Source: Plebeiibacterium marinum (GTDB lineage: Bacteria; Bacteroidota; Bacteroidia; Bacteroidales; Marinilabiliaceae). From it: DNA of 64,000 bases. Positions 18,273-27,736 of this stretch are shown one piece after another. The notes under the pieces are model-generated. The model had not been told where the DNA came from. It made no database searches and was given only the letters and a program-made list of their open reading frames with translations. Within the stretch, counting starts at the first letter, position 1. The number at the start of each line of letters is the position of its first letter. The stretch spans positions 56,874 through 120,873 of the forward strand of contig NZ_JAPDPI010000011.1 of NCBI RefSeq assembly GCF_026013615.1, read 5' to 3'. Both the position numbers and the translations under genes were made by a program.

Positions 18273-18917
18273 ATGAGAAAATATTTTTTACTAGTACTGG
18301 TAATCGCAAGTAACTGTTTGATTGCCCAGGAAAAAGAGATGGAAAAGGAATTGCCTTTATTGAAAGGAAATATAACCATTGGCGGAGGGTTGTCCTTTGA
18401 TTACGATAAGGAGGATATGTATTCTTCAGGTGATTATTCGGGGTCAAAGAGTGAGGCGCTGATGTTTTTGTTAAACCCACAAATGGGTTATTTTGCAGCG
18501 GATAGGTTAGAGTTGGGGGTGGGGTTGCCTGTTCAGTTTATGCGGTCATTACCTAGGGGTAATTTTGAAGGGTCTAGCCAGTATTTAATAGGAGTTTCTC
18601 CGTATGTTAAGTATTATTTTAAGAATAATTTATTTGTTCAACTTTCTGCGGCGGGGCAGATAGGTAAGTATAAATATGATGATAAAGATGTATCGTTGCG
18701 TAATTTTGACATAGCACCTTCAGTTGGTTATGCTTTCTTTATAAATTCAAAAATTGCCATCGAACCTGCTATTTCCTATCATTTTAGTAAGCTCAATGAA
18801 AAAGTAGATGTGGAATATATTGGTAGATTTTGGGAAGACTCATACGAAGAAGAAGTTGATTTTTATACAGAAAATAGTGGGGTGATGTTTAGTATTGGTT
18901 TTCATCTCTTTTTATAG
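18273..18917 (+). CDS. Outer-membrane beta-barrel protein of unknown role
   Basis: A signal peptide (MRKYFLLVLVIASNCLIAQ) is followed by alternating amphipathic strands and a C-terminal FSIGFHLFL, the aromatic ending used by barrel proteins for Bam insertion. At 214 residues it fits a small barrel of 8-10 strands (OMP_b-brl type). A TACATTTG box at 18240-18247 is a plausible -7 promoter element. The 3' end overlaps the end of the convergent CBM9-like gene by 16 bp. No specific function can be assigned. Confidence 0.75.
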   Translation: MRKYFLLVLVIASNCLIAQEKEMEKELPLLKGNITIGGGLSFDYDKEDMYSSGDYSGSKSEALMFLLNPQMGYFAADRLELGVGLPVQFMRSLPRGNFEGSSQYLIGVSPYVKYYFKNNLFVQLSAAGQIGKYKYDDKDVSLRNFDIAPSVGYAFFINSKIAIEPAISYHFSKLNEKVDVEYIGRFWEDSYEEEVDFYTENSGVMFSIGFHLFL

Positions 18918-20023
18918 GTCTCGGATTTTATCCTGCCTGAATCATCAATAATCCATATGCGTTTTGTATCAAAATTGGTGATGATTGCCGTAAAATGATT
19001 TTTGTTGGCTTTGATATCGGGTCTGAATTTAAGAGCTGAAAGATCAAAGCCAACATCTTTTAATCCTGCAATTTTGTGAGCAAAGCGTTTGTGTTTTTCA
19101 TAATGGAGTTTTTGGGCGTAATAAACATTTCTCAATTCCCATTTTATGGTTCTGGCCATTAAAAAATGTTTGTTCTCAAGGTTTTCCTTGTTTGGGTGTA
19201 CTTCTCCCCAAAGCTCAACGTCCGAAATTGGGTTTTCCCACATATAGGCCCACTGCCATTTTTCGCCTTCGTATGTTTTTCCGGTTTCTGAGTTTAATAT
19301 TTTCTTGTACATTCCATCCACAATGGTGTATTGCCATCTGTTGCGGGTGAAGTTCATTTTCAGGTAATCATATGTCCGGTTTGTGTTTTTAAATTTATAA
19401 GGGATGGCTAATTCAGCTTGCCAGTATCTGTCAATGTCTTTTGGATTGTTAGCTGTGCCCTCAATATACACAGATGCATTGATGTTTAAGTTGTTAAAGG
19501 GACAGGATGGGTGTGATGAAAGGCTGTCGTTGATATTGCAATGATGACATGATGTAATTCCCAATGCATTGATTTTTATGGTGTGGTATTCGTGTTCGTT
19601 GTTATTGCAATCAATGCAAACCTGAAAATAGTTATCCTCAATACGAGGAAATCCTTTGGGGAAATCCATACCCCAGATATGGCTTTCATTTAGTTTGGCC
19701 AGTAGGTAGATTGTGTCGTTAAATAGTCCCATTTTTAGTTTGGTGGACAAGGAGCTGTTGTCATTTTTACCACTGATTTCTGATACAAAATCAGAAGTCC
19801 ATTGGCAAGAGTCCCATTCAGAATCTGTGTTTTTCCCATCTATAACCGGAGCTTTGCTGAGATGGTGGAGTATATAGGTTTTAGGGGAAAAATTGAATGG
19901 TTTTTTCTTTATGCCAAATTCATTTTTATCACTGTAAATTTCTTTTCCCTTATTGTTGCATCCGGTTGCCAATGCAAAAAAAGTAATCATGAAAATAATA
20001 TAGTTTGCTATTTGTTTCAGCAT
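18902..20023 (-). CDS. CBM9-like domain lipoprotein
   Basis: The ATG at 20023 gives a lipoprotein signal ending in ALATGC; an upstream TTG would add 18 residues in front of it and is rejected. Residues about 45-240 match the carbohydrate-binding family 9-like pattern (APVIDGKNTDSEWDSCQW at the start, then strands with a DNYFQVCID-type motif). The C-terminal 130 residues include WELRNVYYAQKLHYEKH, seen after such domains in Bacteroidota sugar-related proteins. It contains several Cys and His (YHTIKINALGITSCHHC) that could bind metal. Probably a surface or periplasmic binding protein; the ligand is unknown. Confidence 0.7.
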   Translation of the reverse strand: MLKQIANYIIFMITFFALATGCNNKGKEIYSDKNEFGIKKKPFNFSPKTYILHHLSKAPVIDGKNTDSEWDSCQWTSDFVSEISGKNDNSSLSTKLKMGLFNDTIYLLAKLNESHIWGMDFPKGFPRIEDNYFQVCIDCNNNEHEYHTIKINALGITSCHHCNINDSLSSHPSCPFNNLNINASVYIEGTANNPKDIDRYWQAELAIPYKFKNTNRTYDYLKMNFTRNRWQYTIVDGMYKKILNSETGKTYEGEKWQWAYMWENPISDVELWGEVHPNKENLENKHFLMARTIKWELRNVYYAQKLHYEKHKRFAHKIAGLKDVGFDLSALKFRPDIKANKNHFTAIITNFDTKRIWIIDDSGRIKSETYKKR

Positions 20024-20139
20024 AAGGCTTATTAGTATCTGTATATACAATTTAGGCTTATTCCATGTGTTTATCAAGAGGGTAAGGTTTAAATTGTTAA
20101 TTTCGCCGTAGAATTTTTAAAAGATTTAAAACAATCGTT

Positions 20140-21432
20140 ATGACATTAAAAAAGCCGGTGTTTGCTTTACTTCCGATAGTTGTTTTTTTAGTACTCTATA
20201 TTACATCGTCTGTAATCTCCGGCGATTTTTACAAAATGCCAGTCCCTGTTTCCTTTTTGGTTGCCTCAGCAGTTGCTTTAACAATGAATACCAGGAGGAA
20301 ATTCAACAGCAGATTGGAAACTTACCTGAAAGGAATGGGTAATTCAGGTATTATGATGATGTGCCTGATTTTTTTGGCTGCAGGAGTGTTTGCCAGTCTG
20401 GCCAAAAGCATGGGGGCTATTGACGCAACTGTTGCATTGGGGGTTAAAATGATTCCTGCAAATATTTTAATTGCCGGCATATTTTTAATTGGTTGTTTTA
20501 TTTCTCTTTCGGTGGGTACATCATTGGGTACTGTTGTGGCTTTAACTCCGGTTGCTTTGGGTATTGCTGAACAAACCGGAATATCGGCTCCTTTGGCCTT
20601 GGGTGCTGTTGTGGGAGGCGCAATGTTTGGAGATAACCTGTCGTTTATATCTGATACGACCATTGCTGCAGCCCGAACCCAGGGGTGCAAGATGAGGGAT
20701 AAATTCAGGGTTAACTTTTTGATTGTTTTGCCGGCTGCCATTGTTTCTTTTGTTATTTATTTGTTTACAACCGGTAGTTGTGATGTTTCTATGGTAAACA
20801 CAGATATTGATCATGTATGGCTAAAGATATCTCCCTATTTGTTTGTAATTGTTGCCGCTCTGGTTGGAGTAAATGTTTTTATTGTGCTGTTTGCTGGATC
20901 GGTTTTGGCTGCTGTTATTGGAATTTCAATTGGGAGTTTTGGTGCGTGGGATATGGTTGATGCAATTGGAAGCGGTATTGATGGTATGTCTGAAATCATT
21001 ATTATCTCTATGCTTGTTGGGGGTATGGTTGAGGTAATTCGCTATAATGGGGGAATTGATTTTATTATCTCGTTGATAGGGAAAAAGACGAAGTCGAAAA
21101 AAGGTGCCGAATTTAGTTTGGCCTTGCTTACTTCTATTGTTAATGTATTTACGGCCAACAATACGATTACTATTTTAATGGTGGGGCCAATAGCTAAAGA
21201 TATTGCTGCAGAGTATGGAATCAAGCCCCGTCGGTCGGCCAGTATTTTAGATACCTTCTCTTGTTTTATGCAAGGATTATTGCCATATGGCGCCCAGATA
21301 CTGGCTGTAATAGGGCTGGCAGGGGCAGCGGTTACGCCGTTTGAAGTAATGCAATATTTGTACTATCCTTATTTAATGGGAGGTATCTCAATGTTGGCTA
21401 TTGCATTTGGATTTCCAAGACTAAAGGATTAA
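20140..21432 (+). CDS. nhaC: NhaC-family Na+/H+ antiporter
   Basis: 430 residues with about 11-12 membrane helices. The family signature is clear: SLSVGTSLGTVVALTPVALG, GGAMFGDNLSFISDTTIAA with the conserved Asp pair, and FTANNTITILMVGPIA in the second half. It exchanges Na+ for protons (other NhaC members use malate/lactate), in keeping with a saline or alkaline habitat. It stands alone and is divergent from the CBM9-like gene. Confidence 0.88.
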   Translation: MTLKKPVFALLPIVVFLVLYITSSVISGDFYKMPVPVSFLVASAVALTMNTRRKFNSRLETYLKGMGNSGIMMMCLIFLAAGVFASLAKSMGAIDATVALGVKMIPANILIAGIFLIGCFISLSVGTSLGTVVALTPVALGIAEQTGISAPLALGAVVGGAMFGDNLSFISDTTIAAARTQGCKMRDKFRVNFLIVLPAAIVSFVIYLFTTGSCDVSMVNTDIDHVWLKISPYLFVIVAALVGVNVFIVLFAGSVLAAVIGISIGSFGAWDMVDAIGSGIDGMSEIIIISMLVGGMVEVIRYNGGIDFIISLIGKKTKSKKGAEFSLALLTSIVNVFTANNTITILMVGPIAKDIAAEYGIKPRRSASILDTFSCFMQGLLPYGAQILAVIGLAGAAVTPFEVMQYLYYPYLMGGISMLAIAFGFPRLKD

Positions 21433-21482
21433 TTCTGGATAGGTATCAGAGGCTTTGGTTGCTGGTTGTTGCCTGTTAACTA

Positions 21483-21971
21483 TCAAAGCCCTGCCTTTAT
21501 TTCTTCTAATTCGTCTTCAAAATCAATCCTCATATCTTCATGAAGTTTGCCCAGTGCTTTTTCAATGTTGATTAACTGGCGCTCGTAAAGATTTTTCATT
21601 ACGGTGCTACGCCGGAGTCGCATCTTGCAATGCTGCATCTGCTTACAGAAGCAGATCAGGAGCTCAACCTCGGTTTCTTTTTTGCCGGAATGTTTGATGC
21701 ATTTTGTTGTCATCTTATGAATCCGTCGGATACTTCTTTTTACATAAATAAATTTGTCAGTATTTATTTCTTTGAATTCTGTTTCAATGTCGGTTTTAAC
21801 CTCTTCAATGTAGCTGTCTTCGTCTATAGATTCAAATAAAAGGTAATGAAGCAATTCCTTGTTTTCTTTTTTGTATTTGGCTAGGCGCAGACAATGGTCA
21901 ATCAGAACTTCCCTGGGTAAAAGTTCCATTTCTTTTTTTAGCTGATGTACGGTGCTTGTTTTTAAAGGCAT
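21483..21971 (-). CDS. Conserved protein of unknown function, helical
   Basis: A 162-residue all-helical soluble protein without signal peptide or membrane helix. It is highly charged, with Cys in the middle (TKCIKHSGKKE, ICFCKQMQHC) and acidic helices at the C-terminus. The pattern resembles small Bacteroidota-specific proteins but I cannot name a family. It is convergent with the antiporter gene and divergent from the M50-like gene, so it is a single-gene transcript. Codon use looks like its neighbours. Confidence 0.6.
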   Translation of the reverse strand: MPLKTSTVHQLKKEMELLPREVLIDHCLRLAKYKKENKELLHYLLFESIDEDSYIEEVKTDIETEFKEINTDKFIYVKRSIRRIHKMTTKCIKHSGKKETEVELLICFCKQMQHCKMRLRRSTVMKNLYERQLINIEKALGKLHEDMRIDFEDELEEIKAGL

Positions 21972-22042
21972 ATGAACGGATTAATATAAGGCAATTTTAG
22001 TAATAATATTTTTCCTATATTGCTAATCCGTTAAATAATCAC

Positions 22043-22687
22043 ATGAATAAAAAACTTATCCTGATCGTTGTAACCGCTTTATTATATTGGATTCTTGTGA
22101 ATTATGTTCCGTATGGGATGTATGTAATATTGCCAATAAATTTGTTTGTTACTTTTCTGCATGAATTTGGACATGCATTTTTTGCCCTTGTTACCGGGGG
22201 GAGTGTACATGAAGTAATGATACAGCCCAATGGTGCCGGTTATGCCATCACTGCCGGAGGATTTGCTCCCCTGATATTGATGGGTGGTTATTTGGGTAGT
22301 GCGATATTGGGAAATTTGTTGCTCCATATAGGTATATGTAAACCTAAAGCTTCTGTATATACCCTTTATGTTTTAGTTGCTGTTTTGTTAATAACGGCCA
22401 TTGTTTGGTTCAGCTCAATATTTACATCGTTGGTATTGATTGCTTTTTCGGTGGTAGCAATCTGGATCAGTAAGAAGTCGAAAAACCTGGTTGCAGATAT
22501 TTTGATCGTAATTGGCACAGCTTCAGTTATATATATTATTAACGATTATAACGTTGGCCCCTCGTCCGATATAGCTAAATTCTCAAAAATAATACCCTTG
22601 TTCCCCTCTGCATTATGGGCTGTTTTGTGGTTGGCAATAGTGGTGTATATAACGTATAAAAATTTAAAGAAATCACTTTTTAAGTAA
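22043..22687 (+). CDS. M50-like membrane metallopeptidase
   Basis: 214 residues with six or so membrane helices. The zinc motif HEFGH is at about residues 35-39 in helix 2, as in the M50B-like (YUP/RseP-related) group. A second metal-ligand region of site-2 proteases (NPDG type) is not obvious; GGYLGSAILGN occupies that part. It may be a protease or a non-catalytic relative. It has its own promoter region with a TATATTGC near-match just upstream. Confidence 0.7.
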   Translation: MNKKLILIVVTALLYWILVNYVPYGMYVILPINLFVTFLHEFGHAFFALVTGGSVHEVMIQPNGAGYAITAGGFAPLILMGGYLGSAILGNLLLHIGICKPKASVYTLYVLVAVLLITAIVWFSSIFTSLVLIAFSVVAIWISKKSKNLVADILIVIGTASVIYIINDYNVGPSSDIAKFSKIIPLFPSALWAVLWLAIVVYITYKNLKKSLFK

Positions 22688-22830
22688 AAGACTCAGTATT
22701 CCGGAAAGTAAAATTGATGAAATAATTAAGCTTTCAATTATGAAGAACAAAGAGGTAGTTGGATATGACAAGATAAGGGAAATGTTAGTGAGTTAATTAT
22801 TTTTCAATACATAACAATCGTCACATTTTA

Positions 22831-22913
22831 TTCCTGCAGGAAGGCTAATTTTGTATCGTTATACAAATACGAACAAGTGTATAGATAAAATAGAAAATAC
22901 TGTATTTTCTATT
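22831..22913 (+). promoter_or_regulatory. Three palindromes and a promoter-like box upstream of ctlX
   Basis: In this 318-bp gap there are three perfect inverted repeats in a row: TTCCTGCAGGAA (22831-22842), a 7-bp arm pair around a 4-nt spacer (22850-22867, TTTGTAT/ATACAAA), and an 11-bp arm pair around a 3-nt spacer (22889-22913, AATAGAAAATA/TATTTTCTATT). TAATTTTG at 22846-22853 matches the Bacteroidota -7 box. The palindromes could be operators or 5' UTR hairpins. The rest of the gap (22688-22830) holds only an 18-codon open frame that I do not call. Confidence 0.45.
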
Positions 22914-23005
22914 GTTTTAAACAAATTCTCGGGATAATATATCGGATCAGGACTTTTTAGTCTCTGTACTTTATACTTTTATCTTGATACTAAAAGTTAA
23001 CTATA

Positions 23006-23926
23006 ATGAAGCAGTCTTCAAGTCATATTTTTTTAGTGCGTCCTGCTAATTTCGGATTTAATGCAGAAACAGCAACTTCTAATGCATTTCAAAATAAATT
23101 AAACCTGGATCCGGGTGAACTTAAAGAAAAAGTGTTGGCCGAATTTGATGCTTATGTTGAGGCTCTTCGTGCAAAAGGGGTTGATGTAAAAGTTATTCAG
23201 GATACAATGGATCCGGTTAAGCCCGATGCTGTTTTTCCAAATAATTGGGGGTCATTTCACGCAGATGGCAAGGTGATTCTTTATCCCATGGAGGCACCTA
23301 ACAGGAGAATAGAGAAAAGGGGTGATGTTATTGATGAATTTAAGGCGGATTATAAGGTTGAAGAGCTGATTGATCTCTCAAAATATGAGAAAGAAGGAAA
23401 GTTTTGTGAAGGTACGGGGAGTATCATCTTCGACCACATCCATAAAGTGGCCTATGCATGTTTATCACCAAGAACAGATAAAGACGTATTTATTGAAGTT
23501 TGTGATCTGTTAAATTACAAACCAGTTTGTTTTACTTCAACTGATGCTAACGGACAAGAAATTTATCATACCAATGTAATGATGTGTGTTAGTGAAAAAT
23601 TCTCAGTTATTTGCTTAGAAAGCATTGTAAATGAAGAAGAAAAAGAGTGTGTGATTAATACATTGGAAGAAACCGGGCATGAGATTGTAGATATTACATT
23701 TGAGCAAATGAATCATTTTGCCGGTAATATGCTTTCGGTTTGCAATAACAAAGGGGATGAGTTTTTGGCTATGTCGCAAAGTGCTTATGATGTACTGACA
23801 GATGATCAGAAAGAGGCCATTGAAACATACTGCGAAATGCTTCCTGTGAATATCAAAACCATTGAAACCATTGGCGGAGGTAGTGCCCGATGTATGATTT
23901 CAGAGGTTTTTACTCTTAAAAAATAA
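23006..23926 (+). CDS. ctlX: CtlX-type citrulline/arginine-related hydrolase (guanidino-group modifying family)
   Basis: 306 residues, a single soluble domain of the amidinotransferase/arginine deiminase fold. FPNNWGSFH (about residue 72) with upstream DPVKPDAVF is the substrate-acid region. GTGSIIFDH, then NHFAGNML, supply the catalytic His region, and the nucleophilic Cys is in GGGSARCMI near the C-terminus. CtlX of Francisella hydrolyses citrulline; other members act on dimethylarginine or related compounds, so the substrate here is an inference. The gene is monocistronic. Confidence 0.8.
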   Translation: MKQSSSHIFLVRPANFGFNAETATSNAFQNKLNLDPGELKEKVLAEFDAYVEALRAKGVDVKVIQDTMDPVKPDAVFPNNWGSFHADGKVILYPMEAPNRRIEKRGDVIDEFKADYKVEELIDLSKYEKEGKFCEGTGSIIFDHIHKVAYACLSPRTDKDVFIEVCDLLNYKPVCFTSTDANGQEIYHTNVMMCVSEKFSVICLESIVNEEEKECVINTLEETGHEIVDITFEQMNHFAGNMLSVCNNKGDEFLAMSQSAYDVLTDDQKEAIETYCEMLPVNIKTIETIGGGSARCMISEVFTLKK

Positions 23927-24117
23927 GTTTGAGTAAAATTAGTGTAATGCTTATATGTTGGGGTGTTACACTATTTTTTATGCTTTAATCACTCAAAGAT
24001 ACAGTAGATTATTGGGTTTGTAGGTGCCTTGTTATGGTCTGCCAGGGGTTAGGTACCAGGCATAAAGGTTCTTTATACCGATATTATTTGCTACTTGTTA
24101 GCATTTTTGTCGCTTTT

Positions 24118-24180
24118 AACCGAACGAGAACCGAACGAGAACCGAACGAGAACCGAAGAAGAACCGAACGAGAAGTGAAG
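24118..24180. repeat. 11-bp tandem repeat array
   Basis: Five tandem copies of AACCGAACGAG (the fourth has GAAGAAG in place of GAACGAG) followed by a decayed sixth copy. It lies in a 458-bp gap between ctlX and a lipoprotein gene. I see no gene in the rest of that gap (23927-24117, 24181-24384). Confidence 0.9.
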
Positions 24181-24384
24181 AAAACTACTATTTGATCCCT
24201 TGTCTTTAGGAATCAGCTCTTTATTAGAGTTAATGCTGTGTTGGAAAGTGTATGGAATGAAGCATTATGGATAGGGTTTTTGACCAATACCATAAATTCC
24301 TTAGCAAACAATTGTGCCGGAAACATATTTAATGCCTATTTTTGAATGCGTTTCTAAGTTTAACAATATCCGGTAGCAGATATT

Positions 24385-25071
24385 ATGCGGCATTTCTTTC
24401 TATTTTTTCTCAGTATAATTCTGTTGGCGGGGTGTGGGTCTGGCAGCAATAGGTCCGATGTTATTGATAGTGGACACCTGATATATCATATAGAATATTC
24501 AGATACGGTTACAGGTGCACCGGTTAATACTATGATGCCGGGGGAGTGGAACCTTTATTTTAATCAGGAAAAATTAAAGAACGAAATAAGGGCCGGATTC
24601 AATCTTTTTTCGATTAGTTTTATTTCCAATTCACCCCTCGATTCCTGCTTTGTTTTGTTCAGTTTTATGGAAAAGGATATGTATTTTCCCATTTCTTCAA
24701 AAGACTATCTTTTTATTTTTGACAAGAATTCAAAGGTTACGGTAACTTATGATCCCAGTGAAAAAAAAGAAATTGCGGGTTTTTCTTGTCAAGCGGCAAA
24801 TGTAGCGTTTGAAGGACGGGAGCCGTTTAAAGTATACTATACCGAAGAAATTAAAATAATTGAGCCCAACCGGCATACCCCTTTAAATATGATACCGGGG
24901 GTATTGATGGATTTTCCATATGAATACCAAGGGGTTCGTATGCGGTTGACAGCTAAAGAGTATCTGAATGAAAAACCCCCTAACAGGACTTTTACAATAT
25001 CCCCAAAGGCAAAACGTACAGATAAGAAAGAAGTAGTGGCCATGGTGAATACTTTATTATCCAGCTTTTAA
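24385..25071 (+). CDS. GLPGLI-like lipoprotein
   Basis: The signal ends in LLAGC, a lipobox at about residues 14-18. The body (228 residues) is beta-rich with IEYSDTV at the start, IAGFSCQAANVAFEGREPF and VYYTEEIKI in the middle, and NMIPGVLMDFPYEY near the end. This is the order seen in GLPGLI/DUF4412 family proteins, which are common in Bacteroidota and have no known biochemical role. It is probably a periplasmic or outer-membrane lipoprotein. It precedes ftsK by 118 bp, with a TACTTTTG box at 25146-25153 between them. Confidence 0.65.
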   Translation: MRHFFLFFLSIILLAGCGSGSNRSDVIDSGHLIYHIEYSDTVTGAPVNTMMPGEWNLYFNQEKLKNEIRAGFNLFSISFISNSPLDSCFVLFSFMEKDMYFPISSKDYLFIFDKNSKVTVTYDPSEKKEIAGFSCQAANVAFEGREPFKVYYTEEIKIIEPNRHTPLNMIPGVLMDFPYEYQGVRMRLTAKEYLNEKPPNRTFTISPKAKRTDKKEVVAMVNTLLSSF

Positions 25072-25189
25072 TAATATTAGTCAACAATTCACGTTTTTTC
25101 TCTTAAAAGAATCCTTTTTTACTTAGAAATGGATTGAGCATTTATTACTTTTGCCTGAGCAATTCCCCGGGATAAATTAAAATATTAAA

Positions 25190-27667
25190 ATGGCAGGAAA
25201 AACTAAAAAAACTAAATCAAAACAGAGCATAAATATTATTGCAAACCTAAAAAATAAGCTGAGTGATTTTAAAGTAAGGTTTTTTAGTGGGTTGTTTTTG
25301 ATAGTTTATGCCATATTTTTATTTATAGCTTTCATTTCGTTTGTGTTTACGGGTGGAGCCGATCATAGCAAATTCAACATTAACTTTTTTGAATTTATAT
25401 CAGATTCTGAGATAAATGTAGCGAACTGGACCGGTAAAATTGGTGCTTATTTTGCTGATGTGTTTATTAATTCAGGTATTGGCTTGTCCGCTTTTGTTAT
25501 TGTTTTTGCATTGTTGGTTATTGCTTTTCGCTTGATCAATGTAAAACTGGCTTCTTTACGAAAAACTATTATCCATTGCTTCTTTGTAGGTATTTATTTT
25601 TCTGTTTTCCTGGGATATGTTTTTAAGGGATCAATAAACTCTCAGTACCTTTTGCCTGGAGGCGAAATGGGATATTTCATGAGCAAGTGGCTGCTGTCTG
25701 CCATTGGTAATGTGGGATTGATATTGGTGCTGGTTTTTGGATTGGTTACTTATCTTACTTTTACCTTTGAACAGTTTGTTCCTATGGTGCGCAAGGCTTT
25801 TGTTGGTTCTGGAGAAAAAGCATCAGGACAGGTGGCTTCAGAATCTTATCATGATACTTCATTAATAGAAGATACACCACAAGAAGAAAACTATGAAAAT
25901 ATGAACCAGGTGAGAGAGGATGACAACCTGGGTAGGGAAACAGAAGCGAATGGAACGCAAATTCAGGACCAATCAGTTGAAGAAGAGTTTGTAGTAAAAC
26001 AGATTGAAAAACCTGTAGAGGAACCAGTGGAGAAAGTAGGTTTAGAACTTGATATTTCAGACAATAGTGGATCAGAACTTTCTGATGAGGATCAGAATTT
26101 TACTATAGAAAAAGTACATGAAGAAGAAAATTTTGAGGTAAAAGAAAATGTGCCTTTGGGTGATTATGATCCAACCCTCGACTTATCAACTTACCAGTTG
26201 CCATTAATTGATCTGTTGGAGGATCATCATGCCGGTAATGAGCCGGTTACAGATGAAGAGCTTAATTCCAATAAAGATAAAATTGTAAATACCCTAATCG
26301 ATTATAAAATCGAAATCAAGAGTATTAAAGCAACTGTTGGTCCAACGGTAACTTTGTATGAGATTGTTCCTGCGCCAGGGGTAAGGATATCAAAGATTAA
26401 AAGCCTTGAGGATGATATCGCCCTTTCTTTGGCAGCTTTGGGTATCAGGATTATTGCTCCTATTCCGGGACGTGGAACAATCGGAATTGAGGTTCCCAAT
26501 AGTGAGCCGGAAATAGTATCCATGAAGGCTATTATCGGGGCCAAAAAGTTTCAGACAACCAAGTATGAGTTGCCTATAGCCTTAGGTAAAACTATTTCTA
26601 ACGAGACTTTTGTAATAGACCTGGCCAAGGCGCCACATATGCTTGTTGCCGGGGCTACAGGGCAAGGTAAATCGGTTGGTTTAAATGCTATTATTACATC
26701 CTTGTTATATAAAAAGCACCCATCGCAATTAAAGTTTGTGCTGGTTGATCCTAAAAAGGTAGAGTTAAATATTTATAGTAAGATTGAACGTCATTTTTTG
26801 GCAAAGCTGCCTGACGAAGAGGATGAAGCAATTATAACTGATGTGCAGAAAGTTGTAAATACATTGAATTCATTGACCATTGAAATGGATTCGAGATATG
26901 ATTTATTGAAAAAAGCACATGCACGTAATATAAAGGAATATAACCATAAATTTGTTAAGCGTTCCTTAAATCCAGAAAATGGGCACAGGTTTTTGCCTTA
27001 TGTTGTGGTGATTATTGATGAGTTTGCCGATTTAATTATGACTGCCGGCAAGGAGGTTGAAATGCCTATAGCCCGTATTGCACAGCTTGCCCGTGCGGTT
27101 GGTATACATATGATTGTTGCTACCCAGCGTCCGTCAACCAATATCATTACCGGTGTGATTAAGGCTAACTTCCCAACCAGGGTGGCATTTAAGGTGGCCT
27201 CAATGATCGACTCCAGAACAATATTGGATTCTCCAGGTGCCAACCAGCTTATTGGTCGTGGGGATATGTTGATATCGCAAGGAAGTGATTTGGTACGTGT
27301 GCAATGTGCCTTTGTGGATACACCTGAGGTTGAGAAAATCAATGACTTTATCGGATCTCAAAAAGGATATCCAAGTGCATTTTTGTTGCCTGAGTATGTG
27401 GGAGAAAGTTCAGGTAATGAACCGGGAGAAGTAGATATGAGTAATAAAGATTCTTTTTTTGAAGAAGCAGCCAGGGTTGTTGTGGCGAACCAATCCGGAT
27501 CAACTTCTCTTATTCAGCGAAGATTCTCAATTGGCTATAACCGTGCCGGAAGAATTATCGACCAGCTGGAAGCAGCCGGGGTAGTTGGTCCATTTGAGGG
27601 AAGTAAGGCGCGCCAGGTATTAATACCGGATGAGGTTTCTTTGGAGCACATATTGAAAGGATTGTAA
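25190..27667 (+). CDS. ftsK: DNA translocase FtsK
   Basis: 825 residues. Four N-terminal membrane helices (about 30-55, 85-110, 125-145, 165-190) are followed by an acidic linker (about 205-330), the FtsK alpha domain, the motor with Walker A GATGQGKSVG (about 488) and Walker B VVIIDEFADL, and a C-terminal gamma winged helix (SLIQRRFSIGYNRAGRIIDQ, about 755-822) that would read KOPS-like DNA. It pumps the chromosome termini at division and activates XerCD. The linker is short compared with E. coli. A lolA-like gene follows, the usual Bacteroidota order. Confidence 0.96.
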   Translation: MAGKTKKTKSKQSINIIANLKNKLSDFKVRFFSGLFLIVYAIFLFIAFISFVFTGGADHSKFNINFFEFISDSEINVANWTGKIGAYFADVFINSGIGLSAFVIVFALLVIAFRLINVKLASLRKTIIHCFFVGIYFSVFLGYVFKGSINSQYLLPGGEMGYFMSKWLLSAIGNVGLILVLVFGLVTYLTFTFEQFVPMVRKAFVGSGEKASGQVASESYHDTSLIEDTPQEENYENMNQVREDDNLGRETEANGTQIQDQSVEEEFVVKQIEKPVEEPVEKVGLELDISDNSGSELSDEDQNFTIEKVHEEENFEVKENVPLGDYDPTLDLSTYQLPLIDLLEDHHAGNEPVTDEELNSNKDKIVNTLIDYKIEIKSIKATVGPTVTLYEIVPAPGVRISKIKSLEDDIALSLAALGIRIIAPIPGRGTIGIEVPNSEPEIVSMKAIIGAKKFQTTKYELPIALGKTISNETFVIDLAKAPHMLVAGATGQGKSVGLNAIITSLLYKKHPSQLKFVLVDPKKVELNIYSKIERHFLAKLPDEEDEAIITDVQKVVNTLNSLTIEMDSRYDLLKKAHARNIKEYNHKFVKRSLNPENGHRFLPYVVVIIDEFADLIMTAGKEVEMPIARIAQLARAVGIHMIVATQRPSTNIITGVIKANFPTRVAFKVASMIDSRTILDSPGANQLIGRGDMLISQGSDLVRVQCAFVDTPEVEKINDFIGSQKGYPSAFLLPEYVGESSGNEPGEVDMSNKDSFFEEAARVVVANQSGSTSLIQRRFSIGYNRAGRIIDQLEAAGVVGPFEGSKARQVLIPDEVSLEHILKGL

Positions 27668-27736
27668 TTATGGTATTGTTTTTGAAACATAGAGAAAATA
27701 GATAGTATTATATATCGCAAGACAAAACAGAAAAAT

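Noticed and set aside
22741..22797. 18-codon open frame after the M50-like gene
   Set aside because: Too short, without a clear ribosome-binding site or known homology; chance is likely.
24118..24180. Possible CRISPR array
   Set aside because: The units are 11 bp and directly adjacent, with no spacers and no cas genes.
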